Shown: in pieces, positions 43,633-51,404 of the stretch
Layout: the number at the start of each line of letters is the position of its first letter
Numbering within the stretch: position 1 is the first letter of the stretch
DNA from: Pseudomonadaceae bacterium
Lineage (GTDB): Bacteria > Pseudomonadota > Gammaproteobacteria > Pseudomonadales > Pseudomonadaceae
Direction of reading: 5' to 3'
Length of the DNA stretch: 64,000 nucleotides
NCBI GenBank assembly: GCA_900766265.1
Contig: CAAFUS010000018.1
Span: forward strand, 1-64,000
Position numbers and translations under genes: made by a program
Notes under the pieces: model-generated
Told to the model about the DNA's origin: nothing
What the model saw: the letters and a program-made list of their open reading frames with translations, nothing else
The model's database searches: none

Positions 43633-44303
43633 GCGAAGATCAGTTCGAAGACGAGCTGGACGGCAATCTTTCCAACGACACGCGCCACCCGATGGCACGG
43701 CGCTTCCGGGGCTATCTGCCGGTCGTCGTCGACGTCGAGTGCGGCGGGTTCAACTGCGCCACCGATGCATTGTTGGAAATCGCCGCCGTCACCATTGGCA
43801 TGGACGAGCAGGGCCTGCTGTTTCCCGAGCACACGCACTTCTTTCGTGTCGAGCCGTTCGCCGGCGCCAACATCGAAGCCGCCGCGCTGGAATTCACTGG
43901 CATCAAGCTCGACCATCCGCTGCGCATGGCGGTCGCCGAGTCTCACGCACTGGGCGAGATCTTCCGCAGCGTGCGCAAGTCGCTCAAGGCCAACGGCTGT
44001 AAGCGGGCCATCCTCGTCGGCCACAACAGCAGCTTCGACCTGGGCTTCCTGAACGCCGCGATCGCCCGCTGCGACATCAAGCGCAACCCCTTCCACCCCT
44101 TCTCCAGCTTCGATACCGCCACCCTCGCAGGCCTCGCCTACGGGCAGACGGTTCTCGCCAAGGCCTGCCAGGCGGCCGGCATCGACTTCGATGGCCGGGA
44201 AGCTCACTCGGCCCGCTACGACACCGAAAAGACCGCCGAGCTGTTCTGCGGCATCGTCAACCGGTGGAAGGAGATGGGCGGCTGGGAAGAGTTCGACGAC
44301 TGA
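43629..44303 (+). CDS. rnt: Ribonuclease T
   Basis: RNase T trims the 3' ends of tRNA and other stable RNAs. The 224-residue DEDDh exonuclease has Asp and Glu in VVVDVECGGFNC, Asp in GHNSSFDLGFLNA, and His/Asp in HSARYDTEKTAELF. ATG 43629 overlaps the pyrC stop; the ATG 21 bases upstream lies inside pyrC and lacks a better binding site. A strong bidirectional terminator follows after 25 bases. Confidence 0.97.
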   Translation: MSEDQFEDELDGNLSNDTRHPMARRFRGYLPVVVDVECGGFNCATDALLEIAAVTIGMDEQGLLFPEHTHFFRVEPFAGANIEAAALEFTGIKLDHPLRMAVAESHALGEIFRSVRKSLKANGCKRAILVGHNSSFDLGFLNAAIARCDIKRNPFHPFSSFDTATLAGLAYGQTVLAKACQAAGIDFDGREAHSARYDTEKTAELFCGIVNRWKEMGGWEEFDD

Positions 44304-44328
44304 TCATCACGCGCCCGCAACAGAAACG

Positions 44329-44357
44329 AAAAGGCCAGTCATGCGACTGGCCTTTTT
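44329..44357. terminator. Bidirectional terminator between rnt and thrC
   Basis: AAAAGGCCAGTC (44329-44340) and GACTGGCCTTTT (44345-44356) form a 12-bp stem with an ATGC loop, with an A-run on one side and a T-run on the other. It can end transcription of both convergent genes. Confidence 0.9.
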
Positions 44358-44372
44358 CATTGCACGCCCCTT

Positions 44373-45797
44373 TTACAGAGGCTTGCCGCGGTTACCATGC
44401 TGGCTGACGAACGCCTGCACCGCTTCCAGCGTATTTGGCAGTACCGTGCAGCGCTCCGGACGCTGGAACAGATCCGACAGGTGCGCCGGGAGCTCCAGCG
44501 CCTTGCCCACACCCGCCTGGGTGACGGCATCGGGGAATTTGACCGGGTGCGCGGTGCCCAGGATCACCATCGGCGTGGCCAGGTTGCGCCGGCATTCACG
44601 CGCCGCGCGCACGCCGATCGCCGTGTGCGGATCGAGCAGCTCACCGCTGGCCTTGAAGACCTCGGCGATGGTCGCGCAGGTTTGAGCATCGTCAACCGCC
44701 AGCGAATCGAACAGACGGCGCGCTTCGGTCCAGCGATCTTCCTCGACGGCCAGCTTGCCGCTGGCACGAAAACCGTTGAGCAGCTCGGCCACCGCTGCAC
44801 CGTTGCGCCCGTGCAGGTCGAACAGCAGTCGCTCGAAGTTGGAGGACACCATGATGTCCATCGACGGCGACAGACTGGCATGCAGCGTGTCCTTATCGTA
44901 GCGGTTGCCGCTCATGAAGCGATGCAGGATGTCGTTGCGGTTGGTCGCGACGATCAGCTGGCTGATCGGCAGGCCCATGTTGCGCGCCAGGTAGCCGGCG
45001 AAGATGTCGCCGAAATTGCCGGTGGGCACTGAGAACGCGACCGAGCGCGCCGGACCGCCCAGCTGCAGCGCCGCGTGGAAGTAGTAGACGATCTGGGCCA
45101 TGATCCGTGCCCAGTTGATCGAGTTGACCGCGACCAGGCGCGTGCTCTTGAGAAAATCCTGGTCGGCGAAGCTCGCCTTGACCATCTCCTGGCAGTCGTC
45201 GAAGTTGCCTTCGATGGCGATGTTGTGGATGTTCTCGCCAAGAATGGTCGTCATCTGGCGGCGCTGCACTTCGGACACGCGGTTGTGCGGGTGCAGGATA
45301 AAGATGTCGACGTTCTCGCAGCGGCGGCAGCCTTCGATGGCGGCCGAGCCGGTGTCACCGGAGGTGGCGCCCATGATCACCACCCGCTCGCCACGCTTGG
45401 CCAGGACGTAATCCAGCAGGCGTCCGAGCAACTGCAGGGCGAAGTCCTTGAAGGCCAGGGTCGGGCCGTGGAACAGCTCGAGGACCCATTCGTTGGCGTC
45501 CAGCTGACGCAGCGGCGCCACCGCGCTGTGGGCGAACACGCCATCTTCGCCGGTCGCGTAGGTCTCTTCGAGAATCCGCTTGAAGTCGGCATCCGGGATG
45601 CTGCCGGCCACGAACGGGCGCATCACCCGGAAGGCCAGCTCGTGATACGGCAAGCCGGCCCAGGAGGCGATTTCTTCCTGAGTGAAGCGCGGCAGGTTTT
45701 CTGGCACATAAAGACCTCCGTCACTGGCCAGGCCAGCCAGCAGGACGTCTTCGAAATTCAGGGCCGGTGCCTGGCCGCGGGTGCTGATGTAACGCAT
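44373..45797 (-). CDS. thrC: Threonine synthase
   Basis: ThrC converts O-phosphohomoserine to threonine with PLP. The 474-residue protein has Lys117 in LAFKDFALQLLG for PLP attachment, the phosphate-binding GATSGDTGSAAIEGC, and SVPTGNFGDIFAGY. It is the long gammaproteobacterial/fungal-type enzyme. The ATG at 45797 has GAAGG nine bases before it, but that site lies in the loop and 3' arm of a small hairpin. It follows hom after an 89-base gap that is largely filled by heptad repeats. Confidence 0.96.
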   Translation of the reverse strand: MRYISTRGQAPALNFEDVLLAGLASDGGLYVPENLPRFTQEEIASWAGLPYHELAFRVMRPFVAGSIPDADFKRILEETYATGEDGVFAHSAVAPLRQLDANEWVLELFHGPTLAFKDFALQLLGRLLDYVLAKRGERVVIMGATSGDTGSAAIEGCRRCENVDIFILHPHNRVSEVQRRQMTTILGENIHNIAIEGNFDDCQEMVKASFADQDFLKSTRLVAVNSINWARIMAQIVYYFHAALQLGGPARSVAFSVPTGNFGDIFAGYLARNMGLPISQLIVATNRNDILHRFMSGNRYDKDTLHASLSPSMDIMVSSNFERLLFDLHGRNGAAVAELLNGFRASGKLAVEEDRWTEARRLFDSLAVDDAQTCATIAEVFKASGELLDPHTAIGVRAARECRRNLATPMVILGTAHPVKFPDAVTQAGVGKALELPAHLSDLFQRPERCTVLPNTLEAVQAFVSQHGNRGKPL

Positions 45798-45801
45798 GTA
45801 T

Positions 45802-45818
45802 TCAAACCTTCGGTTTGA
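45802..45818 (-). promoter_or_regulatory. Hairpin overlapping the thrC ribosome binding site
   Basis: On the transcript TCAAACC, a GAA loop and GGTTTGA form a perfect 7-bp stem ending four bases before the thrC ATG. The likely Shine-Dalgarno GAAGG consists of the loop and the first two stem bases, so the hairpin could limit ribosome access. Confidence 0.5.
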
Positions 45819-45881
45819 GCCTGGAGCCCGAAGCCTGAAGCCCGAGCGATCCGCTCCAGCTTCCGGCGTCCAGCCTCCAGC
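45817..45881. repeat. Inverted heptad-repeat block between hom and thrC
   Basis: Four 7-base units of pattern RAGCCYG (45817-45844) are followed by nine bases and then four 7-base units of pattern NTCCRGC (45854-45881). The two blocks are roughly inverted copies, so the transcript can fold into a long imperfect stem. The regular 4x7 + 9 + 4x7 layout is not explained by coding. Similar seven-base repeats are, as far as I recall, scattered through intergenic regions of some pseudomonads. Confidence 0.7.
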
Positions 45882-45886
45882 CCCGG

Positions 45887-47191
45887 TTAGTTCAATTGTT
45901 CCACGCGGATGCGCACGACCGAGCCGACGACATCGTCCAGGCTCTCCAGGGCAGCGATCGCGTCGTCGATACGCTGCTCGACCACCCGGTGAGTGACCAG
46001 GATCACCGGCACCAGGCCGTCGTGTTCCTCGACTTCCTTCTGCATGATCGACTCTATGTTGATCCCGCGCTCGGACAGAATGGTCGCGACCTGGGCCAGA
46101 ACGCCCGGATGGTCCTTGGCCTGGATGCGCAGGTAGTAGGCGCTTTCGCAGGCGCCTATCGGCAGGATTGGGTGATCCGACAGCGCATCGGGCTGGAATG
46201 CCAAGTGAGGGACACGGTTGTTCGGATCGGTGGTCAGCGCCCGCGCCACGTCCACCAGGTCGGCTACCACGGCCGAGGCCGTCGGCTCCATGCCGGCGCC
46301 GGCACCGTAATACAGGGTCGAGCCCACGGCATCGCCATTGACCATTACCGCGTTCATGACGCCGTTGACGTTCGCGATGAGGCGATCGGCAGGGATGAGC
46401 GTCGGATGCACCCGAAGCTCGATGCCCACGGCGGTGCGACGCGCGACCCCCAGGTGCTTGATGCGATAGCCCAGCGCCTCGGCATAATTCACGTCAGCGG
46501 TGGCCAGGCGGGAAATCCCCTCGGTGTATGCCTTGTCGAACTGCAGCGGGATGCCGAAGGCGATGGAGGCCAGGATGGTCAGTTTGTGGGCCGCGTCGAT
46601 GCCTTCGACGTCGAACGTCGGGTCGGCCTCGGCATAACCCAGCGCCTGGGCTTCCTTGAGCACATCCTCGAAGGTACGGCCCTTCTCGCGCATTTCGGTC
46701 AGGATGAAATTGCCCGTGCCGTTGATGATCCCGGCGAGCCAGTTGATCTGGTTCGCGGCAAGCCCCTCACGGATCGCCTTGATGACGGGAATGCCACCGG
46801 CTACCGAGGCCTCGAAAGCCACGATCACGCCCTGCTCCCGGGCGCGGGCGAAGATCTCGTTGCCGTGGACGGCGATCAGCGCCTTGTTGGCGGTCACCAC
46901 GTGCTTGCCGTTGGCGATGGCCTTGAGCACCAGGTCGCGGGCGATGGTGTAGCCGCCGATCAGCTCGACGACGATATCGATTTCCGGATTATTGACCACC
47001 TCGAACACGTCGCTGCAGGTGGGGGTGGAGCCGGTGTCGCACTTGGGGTTCGGCCGACGGGTAGCAATCTGCGCAACCTCGATTCCGCGCCCGGCACGGC
47101 GGGCAATCTCCTCGGCGTTGCGTTTGAGCACATTGAAGGTACCGCCACCGACGTTACCCAGCCCACAGATGCCAACTTTCACCGGTTTCAA
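45887..47191 (-). CDS. hom: Homoserine dehydrogenase
   Basis: Hom reduces aspartate semialdehyde to homoserine. The 434 residues carry the Rossmann motif VKVGICGLGNVGGGTFNVL, the catalytic region FEASVAGGIPVIKAIREGLA and GTGNFILTEM, and a C-terminal ACT domain (KDHPGVLAQVATILSERGIN) for threonine feedback. The start is TTG at 47191 (MKPVKVG), with GGGAG seven bases upstream; this gives exactly the P. aeruginosa length, and no ATG fits. thrC follows on the same strand. A good promoter and a palindrome lie upstream. Confidence 0.96.
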   Translation of the reverse strand: MKPVKVGICGLGNVGGGTFNVLKRNAEEIARRAGRGIEVAQIATRRPNPKCDTGSTPTCSDVFEVVNNPEIDIVVELIGGYTIARDLVLKAIANGKHVVTANKALIAVHGNEIFARAREQGVIVAFEASVAGGIPVIKAIREGLAANQINWLAGIINGTGNFILTEMREKGRTFEDVLKEAQALGYAEADPTFDVEGIDAAHKLTILASIAFGIPLQFDKAYTEGISRLATADVNYAEALGYRIKHLGVARRTAVGIELRVHPTLIPADRLIANVNGVMNAVMVNGDAVGSTLYYGAGAGMEPTASAVVADLVDVARALTTDPNNRVPHLAFQPDALSDHPILPIGACESAYYLRIQAKDHPGVLAQVATILSERGINIESIMQKEVEEHDGLVPVILVTHRVVEQRIDDAIAALESLDDVVGSVVRIRVEQLN

Positions 47192-47215
47192 GCTGAACTC
47201 CCTATACCAACGAAA

Positions 47216-47233
47216 CGGTCGGCGCGCCGACCG
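47216..47233 (-). other. Perfect 18-bp palindrome in the hom leader
   Basis: CGGTCGGCGCGCCGACCG is self-complementary over all 18 bases. It lies about 8 bases downstream of the predicted transcription start and 25 bases before the TTG start of hom. It can form a GC-rich RNA hairpin or serve as a dyad protein site. Confidence 0.55.
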
Positions 47234-47247
47234 AACAAAAGAGCCGC

Positions 47248-47276
47248 ACATTACGAAGCATGCGGGTTTTAGTCAA
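47248..47276 (-). promoter_or_regulatory. Promoter of hom-thrC
   Basis: On the transcribed strand TTGACT (47271-47276), 17 bases, then TAATGT (47248-47253) is a strong sigma-70 pair. Transcription would start near 47241, giving a leader of about 50 bases with the palindrome at its 5' end. Confidence 0.7.
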
Positions 47277-47307
47277 TCGGCGCGGGGAGCGCAGACGTTG
47301 CGTCGGT

Positions 47308-47793
47308 TCAGCAGGAGAGCCCCAGTCGCTCGTGCCACTGCGCCAGGGATTCGTCGGGATACTCATCGAAGGTCTTGTCGTTGGCCATGACCTGCGGCTC
47401 CACCCAGGTGGCCTTCGAGCCCAGCATCAAGTGGGTGTGCTCCGGCGGGACCGGAAGCGGCGTATCGATCGCCGAGGCATGCGGGTGAACCAGATCCGGC
47501 CAGTTCGGATCCCACAGCCAGAGCGCACTGCCGCACTGCTTGCAGAAGTGCCGCTGGCCGTCGCTGATGCTGACCACGCCCTCGTCATCCACCATTCGCG
47601 CCCGGTAGACGGCGAGCTGATCACGCCCTTCGATCTGCAGGGTCCTGTTGTCGGCACCCAAGTTGATGGCATAACCGCCCCCGCCTGCCGTCTTGCGGCA
47701 GATGGAGCAGTAACAACGCATGAAAGGATAGGGCTGCGCGGACTCGACGCTGAAGCGCACCGCGCGACAATGACAGGAACCTTCCAGCCTCAT
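47308..47793 (-). CDS. GFA/CENP-V-type zinc-binding protein
   Basis: This 161-residue protein has the GFA fold cysteine pattern: GSCHCRAVRF, FMRCYCSICRKTAGGGG and HFCKQCGSALWLW, enough for two zinc sites. The family includes glutathione-dependent formaldehyde-activating enzymes, but most members have no proven function. The C-terminal half (SKATWVEPQ, PDESLAQWHERLG) is usual for the proteobacterial subgroup. AGGAGG lies before the ATG at 47793 but overlaps an 8-bp hairpin. It lies between dsbC and hom with no operon partner. Confidence 0.87.
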   Translation of the reverse strand: MRLEGSCHCRAVRFSVESAQPYPFMRCYCSICRKTAGGGGYAINLGADNRTLQIEGRDQLAVYRARMVDDEGVVSISDGQRHFCKQCGSALWLWDPNWPDLVHPHASAIDTPLPVPPEHTHLMLGSKATWVEPQVMANDKTFDEYPDESLAQWHERLGLSC

Positions 47794-47801
47794 GGGGACC
47801 T

Positions 47802-47830
47802 CCTCGCTCGTGTTAAAGCTCTGAGCGAGG
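47802..47830 (-). promoter_or_regulatory. Hairpin overlapping the ribosome binding site of the GFA-like gene
   Basis: On the transcript CCTCGCTC and GAGCGAGG pair perfectly around a 13-base loop, and the Shine-Dalgarno AGGAGG begins in the last bases of the 3' arm. The structure ends eight bases before the ATG and could reduce translation. Confidence 0.45.
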
Positions 47831-47897
47831 AAGGCTAGCCGAGTTTCGGGGCACCAGAGGCCGATGCGGTCTTCCGGACCGGCGGCAACGGTACGTC

Positions 47898-48626
47898 TTA
47901 CCGGCCCGCTTGCAGGGCGATCTCGGCTAGTTGCGGCGCCGGCTGGTAGCCCGGGATCATGTGGCCGTCGGCCAGGACGATGGCAGGGGTGCCCTGCACG
48001 CCCATCATCTGCCCCATCGCGAATTGCTTGGCCACCGGGTTGTCGCAACTGGCGTCGGCCACTTTCTCACGGGCCTTGGCCTTGTCCATCGCAGCCTGGC
48101 GATCCTTGGCACACCAGACGTTGGCCAGAGTCTTGGCGCCGGCACTGTTGAGACCCTGACGAGGGAATGCCATGTAGCGAACCTCGACACCACGTCGATT
48201 AAGCTCTTTCACTTCACTGTGCAGCTTCTGGCAATAGCCGCAATCGGTATCGGTGAACACAGTGATGTGGGTCTTCGGTTTTTCAGGTGCGAACACCACC
48301 ATTTCGCTCGCCGGCACGGCGTTGATTTCCTTGGCGACGGCACTGGCCTGAGCTTCCTCAGTGAGGTTGACTGCCTGTCCGTCCTTGAACTGGAACAGAT
48401 AGCCCTGGATTAAGAACTGCCCATCGGCGCTGGCGTACAGCTGGCGTCCGCCCGCCAGTTGGACCTGGTAGACACCGGGCATGGGGCTCTCAGCGATGGC
48501 CTGGATAGGCAGGTCGGGTTGCAGGGTCTGCAGCGACTGGCGGATGGCCTGGTCTGGGTCGCCCGCCAGGGCCAGGGAACCGGACAGGCCGAGGGCCATC
48601 GCGGCGAACAAACGAATCACGCGCAT
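47898..48626 (-). CDS. dsbC: Periplasmic disulfide isomerase DsbC
   Basis: DsbC reshuffles wrong disulfides in the periplasm and is kept reduced by DsbD. The 242-residue protein has a signal peptide (LFAAMALGLSGSLALA-GDPD), an N-terminal dimerization domain, a linker and a thioredoxin domain with the active site TDTDCGYCQKLH (Cys129, Cys132) and the cis-Pro loop VQGTPAIVL. A second Cys pair (VWCAKD and ASCDNP) is the usual structural disulfide. It follows xerD on the same strand after 87 bases. Confidence 0.95.
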   Translation of the reverse strand: MRVIRLFAAMALGLSGSLALAGDPDQAIRQSLQTLQPDLPIQAIAESPMPGVYQVQLAGGRQLYASADGQFLIQGYLFQFKDGQAVNLTEEAQASAVAKEINAVPASEMVVFAPEKPKTHITVFTDTDCGYCQKLHSEVKELNRRGVEVRYMAFPRQGLNSAGAKTLANVWCAKDRQAAMDKAKAREKVADASCDNPVAKQFAMGQMMGVQGTPAIVLADGHMIPGYQPAPQLAEIALQAGR

Positions 48627-48713
48627 GAACTCAAATCTCCTGACAGCGGCGTGGAAAAGTGGGCCAGCCTACCACAGCAGGGATGCAGCTCGTTGCCGGG
48701 CAGCGCACAAGGG

Positions 48714-49610
48714 TTAGCCGCGCGGGTGATGACGCGCGTGGAGCTCCTGCAGGCGGGCACGTGCGATATGGGTATAGATCTGGGTGGTGGACAGATCGCT
48801 ATGGCCAAGCAGCATCTGGACGGTGCGCAGGTCGGCCCCGTGATTGAGCAGGTGTGTCGCGAAGGCATGACGCAAGGTGTGGGGCGATATCGACTTGCCG
48901 ATCCCGGCGGTCGTCGCATGCAGCTTGATCCGATGCCAGAAGGTCTGGCGAGTCATCTGGTCGCCCCGCTGACTGGGAAACAGCACATCGCTCGCCTTTC
49001 CCGACAGCAGCTCTCCTCGCGCCTCACGCAAGTAGCGCTCGATCCAATGCATCGCCTCCTCCCCCATCGGCACCAGGCGCTCCTTGTTGCCCTTGCCGAA
49101 GGTGCGCAGCACACCCTGACGCAGACTGACCTGTTCGAGCGTCAAGCTGATCAGTTCGGTCACTCGCAATCCGCACGCATAGAGGACCTCGAGCATCGCG
49201 CGATCGCGCACCCCCAGCGGCTCGCCGGTGTCCGGCGCGGCGAGCAGCGCCTCGACATCGGTTTCGGAAAGCGTCTTGGGCAGCGGCCGTCCCAGACGAG
49301 GCATGTCCACCCGAAGCGTCGGATCCTGGCCAATCCGCCCCTCGCGCAGGAGGTAGCGGTAGAAACCGCGCAACCCGGAAAGGAATCGCGCCGTGGAGCG
49401 CGCCTGGTAACCATGGCCGAGGCGCCAGGCCAGGTGATCGAGAATGATCTCCCGCCCAGCACTGTCCAGCGCAACGCCCCGCTCCTGGAGCCAACCATTG
49501 AACAGCCCAAGATCCGTGCGATAGGCCTCGCGAGTGTTATCGGCCAGCCCCTTTTCGAGCCAGAGGGCATCGAGGAACTGATCGATCAGGGGGTCTTCGC
49601 GAACGCTCAT
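48714..49610 (-). CDS. xerD: Tyrosine recombinase XerD
   Basis: XerD acts with XerC at dif to resolve chromosome dimers. The 298 residues (as E. coli) have an N-terminal SAM-like DNA-binding domain (DQFLDALWLEKGLADNTREA) and a catalytic domain with Arg in ACGLRVTELISL, Lys in FGKGNKERLVPMG, His and Arg in SPHTLRHAFATHLL, and His/Tyr in LLGHSDLSTTQIYTH. It is housekeeping, not an element integrase: gene order xerD-dsbC-hom-thrC is the normal pseudomonad one. ATG 49610 is used; the upstream TTG has no support. Confidence 0.96.
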   Translation of the reverse strand: MSVREDPLIDQFLDALWLEKGLADNTREAYRTDLGLFNGWLQERGVALDSAGREIILDHLAWRLGHGYQARSTARFLSGLRGFYRYLLREGRIGQDPTLRVDMPRLGRPLPKTLSETDVEALLAAPDTGEPLGVRDRAMLEVLYACGLRVTELISLTLEQVSLRQGVLRTFGKGNKERLVPMGEEAMHWIERYLREARGELLSGKASDVLFPSQRGDQMTRQTFWHRIKLHATTAGIGKSISPHTLRHAFATHLLNHGADLRTVQMLLGHSDLSTTQIYTHIARARLQELHARHHPRG

Positions 49611-49674
49611 GGGCAACCAGACTTCGAACGTGGGCGCTCAGTCTTCCACAGCCGCGCGGGAAGACGCCAGCGCC

Positions 49675-50088
49675 TCACTCGATGAGGCCGGGCAAGACCG
49701 GCACCGGCCGCTGCTCTTCATTGATGGCGACGAAGCTGAAGGTCCCCTCGATCGCCTTCTCGCGACCGTCGGCGCTCATGCTCTCGACGAACACCTCGAC
49801 CGAGACCTTAAGGCTGGTGTTGCCCACCTTGATCACCCGCCCGATCAGCTCGACGATCGAACCTGCTGGAATCGGATGATTGAAGTCGATGCGATCAGTG
49901 GAGACCGTCACCAGCGGCAGGCGACAGAAACGCGTCGCGGTGATGAAGGACACCTCGTCCATCCAGGCCAATGCAGTCCCGCCGAACAGGGTGTTGTGAT
50001 GATTGGTGGTGGGCGGAAACACCGCCTTGGTGACACGCGTTTCGGACAGCTGCGTGCGACGCTGGATTTCTAGCTCTCTGGAGGTCAT
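49675..50088 (-). CDS. YciA-type acyl-CoA thioesterase
   Basis: This 137-residue hotdog-fold enzyme resembles YciA, which cleaves a broad range of acyl-CoAs. The signature reads VFPPTTNHHNTLFGGTALAWMDEVSFITATRF, split here by the central helix, with the conserved Asp in WMDEV and Asn in TNHHN. The later strands VSTDRIDFNHPIPAGS and GNTSLKVSVEVFVES are typical. ATG 50088 has GAG seven bases before it. It is downstream of the rplS terminator on the same strand. Confidence 0.88.
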   Translation of the reverse strand: MTSRELEIQRRTQLSETRVTKAVFPPTTNHHNTLFGGTALAWMDEVSFITATRFCRLPLVTVSTDRIDFNHPIPAGSIVELIGRVIKVGNTSLKVSVEVFVESMSADGREKAIEGTFSFVAINEEQRPVPVLPGLIE

Positions 50089-50206
50089 GCGACGCTCTTT
50101 GACGGCGGAGTGGGCTGCCGGGTACGGCGACAGATATCTTGGTTGTTCCTGGGCTGCCACCCAGGCAGATGTTGCGGACCGCCCGATTGGCGATCCCCTG
50201 AATGCA

Positions 50207-50232
50207 AAAAAGCAGCCCTAAGGCTGCTTTTT
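50207..50232 (-). terminator. Terminator after rplS
   Basis: AAAAAGCAGCC (50207-50217) and GGCTGCTTTTT (50222-50232) form an 11-bp stem with a four-base loop, followed on the transcribed strand by a T-run. It ends the rpsP-rimM-trmD-rplS operon. Confidence 0.92.
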
Positions 50233-50249
50233 CGATGGAGCCGCTGTCC

Positions 50250-50600
50250 TCAGGACAGCTTTTCCTTGATGCGGGCGGCCTTGCCGGACAGCTCGCGCAG
50301 GTAGTACAGCTTGGCCTTGCGGACATCGCCGCGGCGCTTGACGCTGACGCTGTCGACCAGCGGGCTGTAGGACTGGAAGGTACGCTCCACGCCTACGCCG
50401 TTGGAGATCTTGCGCACGGTGAACGCGCTGTTCAGACCACGGTTGCGCTTGCCGATCACCACGCCTTCGAAGGCCTGCAGGCGCTGACGGTCGCCCTCCT
50501 TCACCTTCACCTGAACGATCACGGTGTCGCCCGGGGCGAACGGCGGGATTTCCTTGGTCATCTGCTCGGCTTCGAGCTGCTGGATGATCTTGTTGGTCAT
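50250..50600 (-). CDS. rplS: 50S ribosomal protein L19
   Basis: L19 lies at the 30S-50S interface. The 116-residue protein has PPFAPGDTVIVQVKVKEGDR, LQAFEGVVIGKRNRGLNSAF and the signature VKRRGDVRKAKLYYLRELSG. AGGAG lies eight bases before ATG 50600. It is the last gene of the four-gene operon, 46 bases after trmD, and a strong terminator follows. Confidence 0.98.
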   Translation of the reverse strand: MTNKIIQQLEAEQMTKEIPPFAPGDTVIVQVKVKEGDRQRLQAFEGVVIGKRNRGLNSAFTVRKISNGVGVERTFQSYSPLVDSVSVKRRGDVRKAKLYYLRELSGKAARIKEKLS

Positions 50601-50646
50601 GCTGTGTGCTCCTAAGGCGGACCGTCTCGGGTACGCCATCGATACG

Positions 50647-51399
50647 TTAACTATCGTCCCGCTGACGGATGTATTCCGCCAGCAGCTTCTGTTCTTCTCC
50701 AGAAAGCGAGCGGCTATCCAGAAGATCAGCGCGGCGTTCCCAGGTCCTTCCGAGGGACTGCTGCAAACGCCAGCGCCGGATGTGTTCATGGTTGCCGCTG
50801 AGCAGCACCTCAGGAACACGCTTATCCGCATACACCTCGGGTCGGGTGTAGTGCGGGCAGTCGAGCAGGCCGTCGCTAAACGAATCCTCCTCGGCCGAAT
50901 CAGCATGACCCAGCGCTCCGGGAAGCAATCGGGTCACGGCATCGATCAGCACCATGGCCGGCAGCTCACCACCGGACAACACGTAATCGCCAACCGACCA
51001 TTCTTCGTCCACATGCGCTTCGATGAAGCGCTCGTCGATCCCTTCGTACCGACCGGCGATGAGGATCAGTGCGTCCCCCTTCGCCATTTCTCTAACGTCC
51101 GCCTGCTTGAGCTGACGCCCCTGCGGCGACAGGTAGATGACCTTCGCCTTTTCCCCTGCCGCGATTCTGGCGTCGGCCAGCGCCCGCTCCAGCGGAGCGA
51201 TCTTCATCACCATTCCCGGACCACCGCCGAAAGGCCGGTCGTCCACCGTCTGGTGCCGATCTTCGGTATAGCTGCGCGGGTTCCAGCACGTCAGCTGGAG
51301 CAGGCCCTGCTTTACCGCACGACTGGTGATACCCCAATCGCGGATGGCCGCGAACATGTCCGGGAACAAGGTGATGACTTCAACGCGCAAGCTCGTCAC
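50647..51399 (-). CDS. trmD: tRNA (guanine37-N1)-methyltransferase
   Basis: TrmD methylates G37 next to the anticodon and prevents frameshifting. The SPOUT knot shows DDRPFGGGPGMVMK, LIAGRYEGIDERFIEAHVDE and SVGDYVLSGGELPAMVLID, and the C-terminal DNHEHIRRWR-like SGNHEHIRRWRLQQ. The start is probably GTG at 51399 (250 residues), six bases past the rimM stop. GAGG lies only three bases before it, so a TTG nine bases downstream (247 residues) is an alternative. Confidence 0.95.
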   Translation of the reverse strand: MTSLRVEVITLFPDMFAAIRDWGITSRAVKQGLLQLTCWNPRSYTEDRHQTVDDRPFGGGPGMVMKIAPLERALADARIAAGEKAKVIYLSPQGRQLKQADVREMAKGDALILIAGRYEGIDERFIEAHVDEEWSVGDYVLSGGELPAMVLIDAVTRLLPGALGHADSAEEDSFSDGLLDCPHYTRPEVYADKRVPEVLLSGNHEHIRRWRLQQSLGRTWERRADLLDSRSLSGEEQKLLAEYIRQRDDS

Positions 51400-51404
51400 G
51401 CGCC

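Noticed and set aside
45817..45881. Heptad block as a CRISPR array
   Set aside because: Units are only 7 bases with no spacers of constant length, and no cas genes are present.
48714..49610. Tyrosine recombinase as a sign of an integrated element
   Set aside because: Length, motifs and neighbours identify it as the housekeeping XerD; no att-like repeats or cargo genes lie nearby.
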